A stretch of 64,000 bases of DNA from Megaustenia siamemsis (lineage: Eukaryota; Mollusca; Gastropoda; Stylommatophora; Ariophantidae): the NCBI GenBank assembly GCA_032433765.1, contig JAVIAB010000160.1, positions 12,101,936 through 12,165,935 on the forward strand. The letters run 5' to 3'. The position numbers were made by a program, and so were the translations under genes. Within the stretch, counting starts at the first letter, position 1. Every line of letters starts with the position of its first letter. Positions 33,239 to 43,770 of the stretch are shown one piece after another. The notes beneath the pieces were generated by a model. The model saw only the letters and a program-made list of their open reading frames with translations. It was not told the origin of the DNA and made no database searches.

Positions 33239-33308
33239 CCAGGTAGACTTTCATATAACGAAAAAATGTAGACTTTCATATAGAGAAAAAAAAATCTGCA
33301 GTTAGACT

Positions 33309-33584
33309 AATTATATAAGAAAAAACAACTCGGCTGCAGCAATTTGGCTGCAGCTGGCGCAACTTTTACCCGTCCTAAATACCCTATATCACTACTGACG
33401 GCGCCATTATCCCCTACTTTTGTCTCCACACACACACAACAATATTTATTTTTGTCAACGGAAGAGAGAGAGAACATAGAGCTCTTCAGTGTTAATTTAT
33501 CTTCAGGCAGCCAAACTGGCAACATCAGACAAGTTTTGATTATTCCATTTTTATTCTGTTTTCTATGTTACAATAGCCGCGATA
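33309..33584. other. Flank of the Maverick, unassigned
   Basis: Nothing recognised; a short CA-rich stretch is at 33426-33440. Confidence 0.35.
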
Positions 33585-33820
33585 ACTCAGTGTAACCACA
33601 CTTACCTGAACTACAAAGGACAAGCGGTAGGTTTCGATCCCAACCGACGGCTTTCGGGTTCACCCAGCCTTACATGGGTACCAGATTTTTTTCTGGGAAT
33701 GTAAAGCGGCGCGGGTGTAATACCGATCACATTACCCCAATAATCATGTGCCGAAGGTTTGTGAAAATTATGGTCACTAACACCATATTCCCTATACGCC
33801 ACTTGGCTGACTTACTTTTC
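33585..33820 (+). repeat. tRNA-derived SINE (family S1)
   Basis: The head has GCCGCGATAACTCAGTG (A-box region) and GGTTTCGATCCC (B box), then the family body GGGTTCACCCAGCCTTACAT, TAAAGCGGCGCGGGTGTAAT and the end ATACGCCACTTGGCTGACTT. Confidence 0.88.
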
Positions 33821-33924
33821 TAAGTTAAAAATCGTCTATAATGACGTAGATTTAACCTTTGAATTTTCTACCTTTAATTTGTAAAAGTAGACAGTAAAAG
33901 TTTCATCCCCTGCCTTGCTAGGCT

Positions 33925-34165
33925 AGCGGAATATACGGTATTAAGTGACCATATTTTTCTATGACCACCGGACATCTTTCGCTGATATGGTCGGTATCAC
34001 ACCAGGCCGACATTAATTCCCAGAAAAAAAAATCCCCGGATACCCATTTTTAGAGGCTGGGCGAATCCCGGGACCTTGTCTGTCTGAAAAAAAAATCAGC
34101 CGCTTATGTGGATCGAACTTGGACCCTTCTGATCAGGAAGCGAGCGCGCTAACGAGATTGCTCAA
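33925..34165 (-). repeat. tRNA-derived SINE (family S3), reverse
   Basis: On the minus strand: head GAGCAATCTCGTTAGCGCGC, TTCCTGATCAGAAGGGTCCA, B box AGTTCGATCC, then a body with CCAGCCTCTAAAAATGGGTA and the CTGGTGTGATACCGACCATA block. The same family is at 46250 and 60695. Confidence 0.8.
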
Positions 34166-34244
34166 GTTCCAACAGCAGGAAGGTTTGTGACCATAACGAT
34201 AAAAAAGGTTTTGTGGTGTTTTTTTTGTCGCCACAGAAATGTGA

Positions 34245-34530
34245 CCATACATTCCTCTCTATCTTTCGACCTTTCAAGCCATAGTTGGCCCACAGATATC
34301 GACATTTTCTTTCTAGCAGTCTCAATCATTGTAAAGATCTTTTATCAAATCTCGCCATTTCTCTCTGTTCTGTGTAAGCATCTCCTTCTCATTGAGGAAG
34401 TCGAATCCTGCTTCTTTTGCTTCCCTGATCACTGCTTTTCTCATTGTTTCTCTGGGTCGGCCTTTAAGTGGACACTAGTTGTTTCCCACTTGAGGGCTTG
34501 CTTCGATATTCCTATAAACCTTTAGACCTT
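34245..34530 (-). pseudogene. LINE D 3' fragment
   Basis: TTTATCAAATCTCGCCATTT, TCTCATTGAGGAAG and CACTTGAGGGCTTGCTTCGA match 42945-43200 in the same orientation, where they continue into recognisable reverse transcriptase C-terminal coding sequence. Non-functional. Confidence 0.75.
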
Positions 34531-34734
34531 TAGCACAACGTTTTTTTCTCCTTCTTCTTCAATTTTATGTAGAGAAAATCTTGACAAATGAAAGTGAATT
34601 ATGGACAATCTTATAAAGAACATAAAATGATTGAACGTCACATAATTTCTGTGTTTGCAGAAGACCGCTGTCTAGTGAACGTCTGAAGAAATAACGAGGT
34701 ATTTTAAACAGAAATTGAGAGTTTATTAAAAATG

Positions 34735-35240
34735 TTACATTGATATTGTTACAACATAACAGTTGTTGACAACTAGACATTGATATTGTTACAACAAAAC
34801 AGTTATTGACAACTAGACATTGTATTGTTACAATATAACAGTTATTTACAACGAGACATTGATATTGTTACAATTTAACAGTTATTGACAACTAGACATT
34901 AATATTGTTACAACATAACAGTTGTTGACAACTAGACATTGATATTGTTACAACATAACAGTTATTGACAACTAGACATTGATATTGTCACAACATAATT
35001 GTTATTAACAACTAGACTTGATATTGTTACAACATAACAGTTGTTGACAAATAGACATTGATATTGTTACAATATAACAGTTATTGACAACTAGACATTG
35101 ATATTGTTACAACATAGCAGTTATTGACAACAAGACATTTATACTGTTACAACATAACAGTTATTGACAACTAGACATTGATATTGTTACAACATAACAG
35201 TTATTAACAACTAGACATTGATATTGTTACCAAAAAAAAC
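34735..35240. repeat. 40-bp minisatellite, about 13 copies
   Basis: Unit CATTGATATTGTTACAACAT AACAGTTATTGACAACTAGA. Copies vary slightly, e.g. GTTGTTGAC and a one-base deletion in several (ACTAGACTTGAT). Confidence 0.96.
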
Positions 35241-35680
35241 CGTTCTTGACAAGTAGGCAGCGACATACAGGGAAAATCATCTGTTGGTGGAATTTCATCA
35301 ACTCATAGAGCCGACTTTTGAGACCTGCTAATTCCATCTACAGAAAGCCGTTTGGTTTTATAACTTTAGAGACTGGCACCTCGCTACATTCTCGGTTAAT
35401 AAGATTATGATCCACTCACGAGGACATACAAGCCCTTTTTGTAAGGGTACATATTGTAAGTGCTACTGAAAGCACTTTAAAGGAGATAGTGAAATTGTCA
35501 CGAAGATTACTTCTTCGTCTGGCACTCTCCAGTCAACAAAGTTGAGCACAGAAAAAATAAATTCCTTGTTGCCTTAAATACAAGCGCGATATTCATATAT
35601 AGAGATTAATATTTTATATGTCTCGTATGTACTAATATATTCATATTTATAACGTGAGTAAAAGTAAGTAAAGTAAAGTG
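35241..35680. other. Unassigned spacer
   Basis: Nothing recognised. Confidence 0.35.
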
Positions 35681-35684
35681 CCCC

Positions 35685-35922
35685 GTCGCACCAAGTGGTT
35701 TATAGTGAAAATAGTGTTAGTGACCTTACATTTTACAGATCTTCGGCACATGAATTTTGGGGTAATGTGGTCGGTATTACGCCCGTTCCGCTTTACTTTC
35801 CCAGAAAAAAAATCCGGTACCCATTAAAGGCTGGGTGAACCCGGAAGCCGTCGGTTGGGATCGAACCCTACCTCTTATTCTTTGTAGTCCAGTTCACTAA
35901 CCACTGAGCTATCGCGGATTTA
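35685..35922 (-). repeat. tRNA-derived SINE (family S1), reverse, near full length
   Basis: Reading the minus strand: TCCGCGATAGCTCAGTGGTT (A box), GGTAGGGTTCGATCCCAACC (B box), GGGTTCACCCAGCCTTTAAT, GTAAAGCGGAACGGGCGTAA, and the end near 35685. The best-preserved tRNA-like head of this family in the window. Confidence 0.88.
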
Positions 35923-36194
35923 ATGTGAGTATTCACATTATTTTCTTATATAAAGTAGTAGTTCTCTTATTATTATACTAGTTTTTCTTATATTATAAAG
36001 AATGATATCCCTTACCTCTCTCATATAATTCTGTAAGTTTCATTTATACCGATAAATGTGCAATACTTATTTCAAATTATCACTTAGTTTTCTCCTATAT
36101 AGATTAATACTTTAATATTTCTCTCGTATAACCACATCAGTTTCTCTTATAAAGATTATTATTTCATATTTCTTTTATATATTAAAGATCTTTA
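35923..36194. repeat. Degenerate CTCTTATATAAAG-type AT-rich repeats
   Basis: Words such as TTTCTCTTATAAAGATTATT and TTCTCCTATATAGATTAATA recur five or six times with high divergence. Confidence 0.5.
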
Positions 36195-37760
36195 TAATGA
36201 TGAACGAACAGAATTAAATATCAAGGATAATGGAGAAGGACCAGAAATACTCAGAGAAGAAGTGGAAGACGCCTTGCGCAATATGAAAGCAGGAAAAGCT
36301 CCTGGACCAGATAATATAACTAAAGAAGTGATTGAAGCCATGGGTGATTTTGGAATAGAAATAATAACAAAAATATTGATTGATATCTACAAAAACGGAT
36401 ATATACCAGACGACATGCTCAAATCAATATTCATAGCCCTACCTAAGAAATCGGGTGCGATTGAATGCGATGATCATCGCACAATAAGCCTTATGAGTCA
36501 CATGACTAAGATATTACTAAGAATCATCATGCGAAGAGTGCGAAACAAAATCCGTCCAGAAATTAGCGATGAACAGTGTGGTTTTGTTGGAGGTAAAGGA
36601 ACGAGCAATGCCATATGTATCATAAGATCTATAGTAGAAGGAGCCATAGAGGTGAAAACAGATCAATACCTATGTTTCATAGATTATACCAAAGCATTTG
36701 ACAAAGTAAAGCACCGAAAAATAATACAAATTTTAGAAAGCATAAACGTAGACAGCAAAGATCTAAGAATAATAAAGAACATATACTGGCAACAAACAGC
36801 GGCCATACTAACTGGAAACCAATTGTGAATATTTCAACAAATAAAACATGGTGTTAGACAAGGTTGTGTTCTGTCACCAGATTTGTTTAATATTTATAGT
36901 GAGATTATTTTAAGATACATCAGGGGCATGCCTGAAATAACAATTAGAGGTCATTATATAAATAATCTAAGGTATGCTGATGATACAGTATTAATCGCTA
37001 AGAGTGAAAATGAATTACAAGAAATGTTGGACATTATAGTGAAAGAAAAAAAAAATAAAGGACGCAGCCTTAATAGCAAAAAGACAGAAGTAATGGTAAC
37101 AACAAAGAAAAGACATCACCTCAGTGCAAAATAAAGACAAGTGGAACAATATTAAAACAGATAAATGAATTTAAATATTTGGGAACTTTGTTAACCTCAG
37201 ACGGAAGATGTACACAAAAGAGGTGAGATGCAGAATGGCTCAGGCAAAAGCAGCTTTCCAGAAAATGAGGAAGATACTATGCAATCCATTTTTTACAATA
37301 GAAATAAGAAGAAGAGTTCTTAAATGTTATGTAGAGCCAGTCTTAACATATGGATGTGAATCATGGACAATAGGACAACTGACAAGAAAATCACTGGAGG
37401 CTGTAGAAATGTGGTTTTACAGAAGAATGTTGAGAATACCATGGATAGATAAGAAGAGTAATGAAGATGTTCTGAGAGAGGTCAAAGCAAAAAGAGAGCT
37501 AATTTCCAATGTTAGGAAGAAACAATCATCATTTTTTGGCCATGTAATGAGAAGAGAACAGCTTGAATATATTGTAACAACTGGAACAATTGAAGGACGA
37601 AGAGATAGAGGGAAGCAAAGAGAGAAGATAACAGACAGCTGAAGAGAATGGCTTGGCAGAAGGTCAACAACAGAAATGATACAGAACTGTCGAGATCGAA
37701 AGTTGTGGAGAGACATGATCACCTACGCCAGCAGGCCTGGTACTTGATGATGATGATGAT
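36195..37760 (+). pseudogene. LINE B, 5'-truncated reverse transcriptase copy, broken
   Basis: The longest LINE B copy. The first frame (36262-36828) has KAPGPDNITKEV, KSGAIECDDHRTISLMSH and the first catalytic motif FIDYTKAFDK, then meets an in-frame TGA at 36826. The same frame resumes with [16 protein letters not shown] and the [10 protein letters not shown] box, which ends at 37134. After a frameshift the C-terminal part (37208-37642) shows SCESWTIGQL-like, FFGHVMRREQLEYIV and RRDRGKQREKI. The 3' end TACTTGATGATGATGATG is the (GAT)n tail. It is the sister family of LINE A (same motifs, distinct sequence). Confidence 0.92.
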
Positions 37761-37914
37761 ATTTTATTTCATTTTTTTTTAAATATAGAAAATTATCTCA
37801 TACTTCTCTCACATTCTTGTTATTGATCGGGAAGGGGGGGGGGGTGTGGTGTTCAGGTTTAATACCGACCAAATTCTGGGCTTTATTCGGCCTCTGAAAA
37901 TGATACCATCATTT
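37761..37914. other. Unassigned spacer with G run
   Basis: A run of about ten Gs lies near 37836-37846; nothing else recognised. Confidence 0.35.
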
Positions 37915-38790
37915 CTTTTTCCGGGGAACTACTGCGGTCAACCCAACTGGGCTGCCGACGTTCGGACAACCCGTGTACAATTCCCACTGGAAGCAGCGTG
38001 AATTGTACTCGCGTTTGGAAAAAATAAACCCCATCGGTCCACCCAGCCGCTGAGAGAAATAGGTACCAATGTAGTGCTCTGGGAAGGCGAAGAATGCCGT
38101 CTCGCATTGTTAGGTTCGATGCTTGAAGCGACACTATCCAGAAGTCTCTGAACATTTCAGGATAGGCGGCCCAGTACATATGGGTGGAAACTCGCGTGCT
38201 AAGATAGGCGGCCCAGTACATATGGGTGGAAACTCGTGTGCTAAGATAGGCGGCCCAGCACATATGAGTGGAAACTCGTGTGCTAAGATAGGCGGCCCAG
38301 CACATATGGGTGGAAACTCGTGTGCTAAGATAGGCGGCCCAGCACATATGGGTGGAAACTCGCGTGCTAAGATAGGCGGCCCAGCACATATGAGTGGAAA
38401 CTCGCGTGCTAAGATAGGCGGCCCAGTACATATGGGTGGAAACTCGTGTGCTAAGATAGGCGGCCCAGCACATATGGGTGGAAACTCGCGTGCTAAGATA
38501 GGCGGCCCAGCACATATGGGTGAAAACTCGTGTGCTAAGATAGGCGGCCCAGCACATATGGGTGGAAACTCGCGTGCTAAGATAGGCGGCCCAGCACATA
38601 TGGGTGGAAACTCGCGTGCTAAGATAGGCGGCCAAGCACATATGGGTGGAAACTCGTGTGCTAAGATAGGCGGCCCAGCACATATGGGTGGAAACTCGTG
38701 TGCTAAGATAGGCGGCCCAGCACATATGGGTGGAAACTCGCGTGCTAAGACGCCGATTCAAGTCTCGTATCTTACCTTTACCCTAACTGC
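37915..38790 (+). repeat. tRNA-derived SINE (family S2) enlarged by an internal minisatellite
   Basis: The head and body (ACTGGGCTGCCGACGTTCGG, CAACCCGTGTACAATTCCCA, CCACCCAGCCGCTGAGAGAA) match the SINE at 8871-9200 and the 3' end (CTAAGACGCCGATTCAAGTC) is also conserved. Between them the single 42-bp segment of that SINE is repeated about 14 times. Confidence 0.92.
38159..38755 (+). repeat. 42-bp minisatellite, about 14 copies, inside a SINE
   Basis: Unit GATAGGCGGCCCAGCACATA TGGGTGGAAACTCGTGTGCT AA. Copies differ mainly at GTG/GCG and AGTACAT/AGCACAT. The period is a multiple of three, so both strands stay open (238 and 292 codons), but the peptides are repeat artefacts. Confidence 0.97.
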
Positions 38791-38799
38791 AGTCTGGCT

Positions 38800-39232
38800 T
38801 GATACTGACCATGTAATGCTGGCCAAGCATGAGCACTGAACTCTTCATCCGTCGGTTATGGGGATAACTCTGACTTGAGAAGAGTATACTCCCCTTCCTC
38901 AACTCTTCTACAAATAAAATATAAATTAAACATAAAATGCATTGAGCAGCTTAACTAATAGAAAGACAAGACAAACTATAGTCCAAATCTCCAGAGTCCA
39001 AATCTTTTAGAAGCTGCTTTATCACAAGAGTTTGAAACAAAACTCTTTCATTATTTTTGTTATACATCACTTTATGTTTGTTGTATGTTTTCTGCAGCTA
39101 TACTTGCGGCCCTGTATAGTATTTAATATTTTGTATGTTTTGTGCTTGTACTATAAACCTCGTCTACAAACGTTATGTAGAGATCTTAAATTGGCTGAGT
39201 ATTCTAGATTTGTACAGCTCTACGTCACATCC
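38800..39232. other. Spacer with dispersed-repeat fragment
   Basis: Segment 38944-38985 resembles 8160-8200. The rest is unassigned. Confidence 0.35.
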
Positions 39233-39490
39233 GGTAGCCACGATAGCTCAGTGGTTGGTGAAATGGACTACAGGGGACATGAGATCGAGTTCGATCCTGA
39301 TCGACGGCTTCCGGGTTCACCCAGCCTTAAATGGGTACCAGATTTTTTTTCTAGGGAAGTAAAGCGGCACGGGCGTAATACTGACCACATTACCCCTAAA
39401 ATCATGTGCTGAATATCTACAACAATTGTGGTCGCTAACATTATATTCCCTTTACGCCACTTGCCGTGACGGGGCTCTTTACTTTACAAT
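39233..39490 (+). repeat. tRNA-derived SINE (family S1)
   Basis: GCCACGATAGCTCAGTGGTT (A box), GAGTTCGATCCTGATCGACG (B box), GGGTTCACCCAGCCTTAAAT, AGTAAAGCGGCACGGGCGTA and a CGCCACTTGCCGTGACGGGG end. Near full length. Confidence 0.9.
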
Positions 39491-40380
39491 TTACTATCTC
39501 CTTCGTCTACGAGTGCTGCAGTTTAGAGCTGTAGAATTAAAACATAACGCAATCAGATAACATTATATGTCTTACATTACCTAACTTCAACGCTACTTCC
39601 AACTGATGTCGATAGCTAGCTGTGCTGTCATTGGAAACAAATGGATCAGGCAGAAGTCAATAATGCCCTCCGACATGCGGGAAGGAAGGACACAGGACAG
39701 CGACAACCATGAGTCCACATCACACCCTATGATGAAAGTAATGGAAGTAAATATTGGCACATCTAGAAACGAGAGGCTTAAGAAGACGCATAAGAAGACT
39801 TATCAACCAACACAGAACTGGAGTCGTCATTCGCTGGACTCTGCGGGACTTGCTGAGGAGGGGATCTGAGCACCTATGGGCATGTTCGGAGTGCAATGAT
39901 AAAAACTCGCAAATAACTCAATAACTGAAATCGACAAGTCAAATATTCCTTGGCTGCACTAAATGATCTACAATAAAACCTTTCTACTTTTTATTGTCTG
40001 TAAATTTTTTGTCTGTCCTCTCTGCCATTTTTTTTCACCTAGTGACATTTTCGGTATTCCCACGTGACCTGTATTTATAGACAAGTGCCCAACAAACATG
40101 CCTTCCCTCATTTACAGCTCCCGAAGATGTCTCAATAATGTGGTTAGTTGAAGACCTAATCTATGTTTGTCTTTCTCATGGCACTCGGTGTCATCCTCTA
40201 TTGTTGTACTAGTTGGAAGTTTGGCCAATCAAATTATGTCTCGCTTTCTCTTTATTTGTTTCTCTTTTGTTCAAGAAATTATTATAATAAAAAATATACA
40301 CATGATTATTTCTGCTTTGTCTTTTCATATTTTTGTTTGTGTTACTTTTGGAAATTTTGTAAAGAAATTAGTTACTAACT
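39491..40380. other. Unassigned spacer
   Basis: No clear gene. At about 39640-39900 the segment ending GAGCACCTATGGGCATGTTC then GGAGTGCAATGAT recalls a short dispersed word (CACCTATGGGTGT..CGGAGTGAAGTGATGAT) also seen, in either orientation, near 46945-46975, 44190-44215 and 59208-59235, possibly another LINE 3' end. Confidence 0.35.
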
Positions 40381-40384
40381 TTCT

Positions 40385-40391
40385 TTCCGCT

Positions 40392-40487
<96 letters not shown>

Positions 40488-40519
40488 TTTCTTTCTTTCT
40501 TTCTTTCTTTCTTTCTTTT

Positions 40520-40564
<45 letters not shown>

Positions 40565-40806
40565 TTTCTTCCTTCCTTCCTTCCTTCCTTCCTTCCTTCC
40601 TTCCTTCCTTCCTTCCTTCCTTCCTTCCTTCCTTCCTTCCTTCCTTCCTTCCTTCCTTCCTTCCTTCCTTCCTTCCTTTCTTTCTTTCTTTCTTTCTTTC
40701 TTCCTTCTTCCTTCCTTCCTACCTTCCTTCCTTCCTTCCTTCCTTCCTACCTTCCTTCCTTCCTACCTTCCTTCATTCCTACCTTCCTTCCTTCCTTTCT
40801 TTCTTA
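40385..40806. repeat. (CTTT)n/(CCTT)n compound microsatellite
   Basis: (TTTC)n at 40385-40570, (CCTT)n at 40570-40680, a short (CTTT)n, and then (CCTT)n with interspersed CCTA. This is a 420-bp pure polypyrimidine tract on the + strand. The 226-codon frame across it is not a gene. Confidence 0.97.
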
Positions 40807-41190
40807 GATTCAACCTATTCTCTCCTAAAACTACAACTAATATATAATGTCTTTCAATTTCTCTTTTCACATCAACTTCCTTTTCCCGTTTTCCATTCTG
40901 CTTCACCTTCTTCAAGAACGCCCCAGACGTCAGCTGGAACACATTCAAAGAACACGGTTGTTCTCTTCACATCAAGCTTGTCAAGAGATTATTCTGCTAA
41001 AAGTATTATCAATATCTTCTTTTCCTGGCACGCTATGCAAGTGATGCTTGGATGTTATTTTATTAACATTACGTGCAAGGTATTAATCTAAATCCATTGT
41101 CTCGTACGAGATTGAAAAATGGGAAACGAACTATTTAAGTGGAAGAACGTTCTGGTAAAATAGTATGGCTTTAACGGTCTCGAAATATAC
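40807..41190. other. Unassigned spacer
   Basis: Nothing recognised. Confidence 0.35.
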
Positions 41191-41194
41191 ATTT

Positions 41195-41640
41195 TCTTCA
41201 TCATTGAGTGCCGTCTCCGCATCGAAGGTTGGCTACCACGAAGAGCCATTCCGCTCTGTTTCTTGCTTTGATAGTGCAGCTTGTCTTATGTTGACTTGCC
41301 ATCTTTTGATGTTACTTGCCAATTTTAGTCGGTCTGCTGCCACCTTGTATTTTCCCATCCAAGATTACATTTAGTAGGCTGCTCTGTCTTTTAGCATGCC
41401 CCAAAAATGTCACTTGTCTTGTTTGAATTGTGTTTAGTAGCTCTCTTTTCATCTTTAGTTGTTTTAAGACTTCATAGATTGTTTTCTTTTCTTTCCATCC
41501 AATATTTTCTATTTATCTAAAAATCCGTATTTCAAAGACTTTAATTTTCTGTCCTGTTTTCCTGTCTAATGTCCATGTTTCTACACAATGCATGAATTTT
41601 GGGAAGATATATTTTATATTTAATTTCAAACTAGGATTAT
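41195..41640 (-). pseudogene. LINE C 3' fragment with one unit of the 53-bp satellite at its 3' end
   Basis: Minus-strand coding remnants near 41370-41520 resemble the 50698-50937 frame (RRIGKIGWKGKKI, LLNTIKTREMRFWGH-like), the C-terminal part of a LINE protein. Downstream (lower coordinates) it continues to TCATTGAGTGCCGTCTCCGC ATCGAAGGTTGGCTACCACG, one unit of the 11.2-12.2 kb array. Confidence 0.7.
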
Positions 41641-41649
41641 TGCCAGTTT

Positions 41650-41935
41650 ATGTATACACATAAGACGCCAAAGCAACAAGAGAGATCATATCCAATATTA
41701 GAAAGACACAATCATTATTTTTTATCCATATAATGAGAAGGGAAATTCTGGAATATATTGTGACATCTCGGAAAATTGAGGGGTGATGAGATAGAGGGAA
41801 GCAAAGAGAAAAGATACCAGACAGCTTAAGGCAGAAGGCCAACAACAGAAATTATAAATAACTGTAGAGATCGAGAGTTTTGGAGAGACATGATCACCAA
41901 CGCCAGCAGGAATGGTACATGGTAATGATAACGTA
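41650..41935 (+). pseudogene. LINE B 3' fragment
   Basis: GAGAGATCATATCCAATATT, ACATGATCACCAACGCCAGC and the end GGTACATGGTAATGATAACG match the 3' end of the copy at 36195 on the same strand. It faces the LINE C fragment tail to tail in opposite orientation. Confidence 0.8.
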
Positions 41936-41959
41936 TATACATGTTATTGTTATTGAGAA

Positions 41960-42195
41960 CGATACTATAAATACAACAGCATTATATATACAACGATATT
42001 ATATATATATATATACAGCGATATAATAAATACAACCATATTATAAATACAACCAAATTATAAATACAACCATATTATAAATACAACCCTATTATATATA
42101 CAACGATATTATATATACAACGATACTCTAAATACAACGATATTATATATGCAATGATATAATAAATACAACGATATTATAAATACAACGGTATT
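41960..42195. repeat. About 18-bp AT-rich tandem repeat
   Basis: ATACAACGATATTATATA and AATACAACCATATTATAA words repeat about a dozen times with variable spacing. Confidence 0.85.
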
Positions 42196-42359
42196 ACAGC
42201 TATATATATGCATTTCGATTTATTAGCATTATATGATCGGATGATAAAGATCCGGTAAAAGTTTATGACTTTTCGGAAAAGAAACATGACATTTGAATGA
42301 AGATCAGGCTTACTCTCTTCCACTTTCGTCCATTTTATCCAAAGAAGAGTCATAGTCAA

Positions 42360-42930
42360 CCAACTATGACTACTGGCGTAGGTGATCATGTCTCTTCACA
42401 ACTCACGATCCCGAGAGTTATTTATCATTTATGTTGCTGACCTTCTGTCAAGCCATTTTCAGTCTGGTAACTTTTATCTTTGCTTCCCTCTATCTCTTGG
42501 TCCCTCAATTTTCCCGGTTTTCGAAATATATTCCAGCTGTTCCCATTTCATTACATGGCCAAAAAATGATGATTGTTTCTTCCTAATATTGGAAATTAGC
42601 TCTCTTTTTGCTTTGGCCTCTTTCAGAACGTTTTCATTACTCTTCTTAGCTGTCCATGGTATTCTCAACATTCTTCTGGACACAATTATACGGGCTTCAG
42701 TGATTTTTGTTTGTTTGTTGTGCTATTGTCCATGATTCACATCAATAAGCTAAGACTGGCTCTACTTAACATTTAAGAACTCTTTTTGTTGTTTCTATTG
42801 TCAAAAATGGATTGCACAGTATCTTCCTCATTTTTTTGGAAAGCTGATTTTGCCTGAGCCATTCTGCATGTCACCTATGTTGTACATTTACTATCTGAGG
42901 TTAACATTGTTCCTAGATATTTAAATCCAC
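42360..42930 (-). pseudogene. LINE B 3' fragment, first half
   Basis: Minus-strand frame 42474-42683 reads MSRRMLRIPWTAKKSNENVL and SFFGHVMKWEQLEYI, as in the 36195 copy. The family sequence stops at about 42930 (TTAAATCCAC) and resumes at 43570. Confidence 0.88.
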
Positions 42931-42939
42931 TCTATATAT

Positions 42940-43568
42940 CTATTGACCTTTCGAGCCGTAGCCGGCCCATAGGGCGTAGACCAAGATACTCCTTCTCTTA
43001 TCTGAATTTTTGTTCTAGCAGTTTTCTTTTAAAGATATTTTATCAAATCTCGCCATTTGTCTCTGCTCTGTGCAAGCAGCTCTATCTCATTGAGGGAGCC
43101 AATTCCTGCTGCTCTTGCCTCTCTCAATGTTCTTCTCAGTGTCTCCCTAGGTCTTCGTCTTTTCTCTTACCTGTTGTTTCCCATATGAGGGCTTGCTTTG
43201 CTATTCGTTTATTATCTCTTCTCATCACATGTCCAACATATGACCATCGTCTTTTCTTTATTACTAAAGATATTAGTGGTTGATTGGCGATTTATTTCTA
43301 TAATTTCATCGTTTGTTTTGAATTCGTTCCATGCTATACCAAGTATTTTCCTTAGACATTTATTTTCGAATGTGTTCAACTTTGTTTCTATATCTCTTGT
43401 TGTTTTCCAGCTGTCACACGCATACGTAAGGGTTGATAGTACATTTGATTTGAATAGTCTAAGTTTTGTGTTTGTGCTGATGAGTTTTGATTTCCACAAC
43501 TTTCCAAGGCTTCTGAAAGACATTGCTGCTATAGCTATTCTGATTCTAATTTCTTTGCTTGTAAATCA
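42940..43568 (-). pseudogene. LINE D fragment inserted in LINE B
   Basis: Minus-strand frame 43212-43523 encodes KLRLFKSNVLSTLTYACDSW and LNTFENKCLRKILGIAW, the C-terminal reverse-transcriptase neighbourhood of a second LINE lineage. Its 3' end at 42945-43200 matches 34245-34530. Both sides are LINE B sequence. Confidence 0.82.
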
Positions 43569-43569
43569 T

Positions 43570-43770
43570 CTGTTTAAAATATTGTTCCACTTATCTTTAT
43601 TGTGCACTGCAGTGATATCTTTTTCTTTATTGCTACAATTACTTCTGTCTTTTTGCAATTGAGACTGAGTTCTTAATTGTTGCTTTCGTTCACTATAATG
43701 TCTAACATTTCCTGTAACTCATTTTCACTCTTAGCAATTAAGACTATATCAATCAGCATACCTGAGGTTA
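43570..43770 (-). pseudogene. LINE B fragment, second half
   Basis: ATATTGTTCCACTT, CTTTTTGCAATTGAGACTGA and CATTTCCTGTAACTCATTTT continue the LINE B sequence interrupted at 42930 and encode (reverse) the region around LQEMLDIIV just after the YADD box. Compare 57215-57330. Confidence 0.8.

Larger units (their letters stand above)
21608..33308. mobile_element. Decayed Maverick/Polinton-type (adintovirus-like) element
   Basis: The element has long terminal inverted repeats and a block of + strand genes typical of the family: packaging ATPase, DDE integrase, penton-like and major capsid proteins, a Gly/Arg-rich core protein and an adenain-like protease. Such elements replicate with a protein-primed family B polymerase and insert with their own integrase; many are thought to form virions. 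Here the polymerase is absent, all large genes are broken, and a LINE is inserted in the left arm. Without the LINE the element is about 10.2 kb, against the usual 15-20 kb. Both proposed ends read AGTCTA inward, beginning AG as Polinton ends do. I could not find a matching 6-bp target duplication next to these ends, so the outer limits are uncertain by tens of bases. Confidence 0.9.
32123..33308. repeat. Right terminal inverted repeat of the Maverick
   Basis: It is the inverse of the left repeat (21608-23278). Similarity begins abruptly at TGTGGTCTATATTGTGTTTA, the catalytic Cys region of the protease gene, and is strong to about 32375; resumes at 32450 (GTGTACTTTTTTCAGTTGTT) to about 32700; and then is patchy to the outer TAGACTTTCATATA words near 33247-33283. 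It lacks the small gene found in the left copy. Confidence 0.9.

Noticed and set aside
21602..33314. 6-bp target-site duplication for the Maverick
   Set aside because: Bases next to the proposed ends (ATGTTT at 21602-21607 and AATTAT at 33309-33314) do not match. The ends are too diverged to place the outer boundary exactly.
35685..35922. Functional tRNA gene
   Set aside because: A and B boxes are present, but they are followed by a repeated SINE body found at several other places, and the acceptor stem does not close.
40163..40847. 226-codon Ser/Phe/Leu-rich frame
   Set aside because: Mostly the (CTTT)n/(CCTT)n microsatellite.
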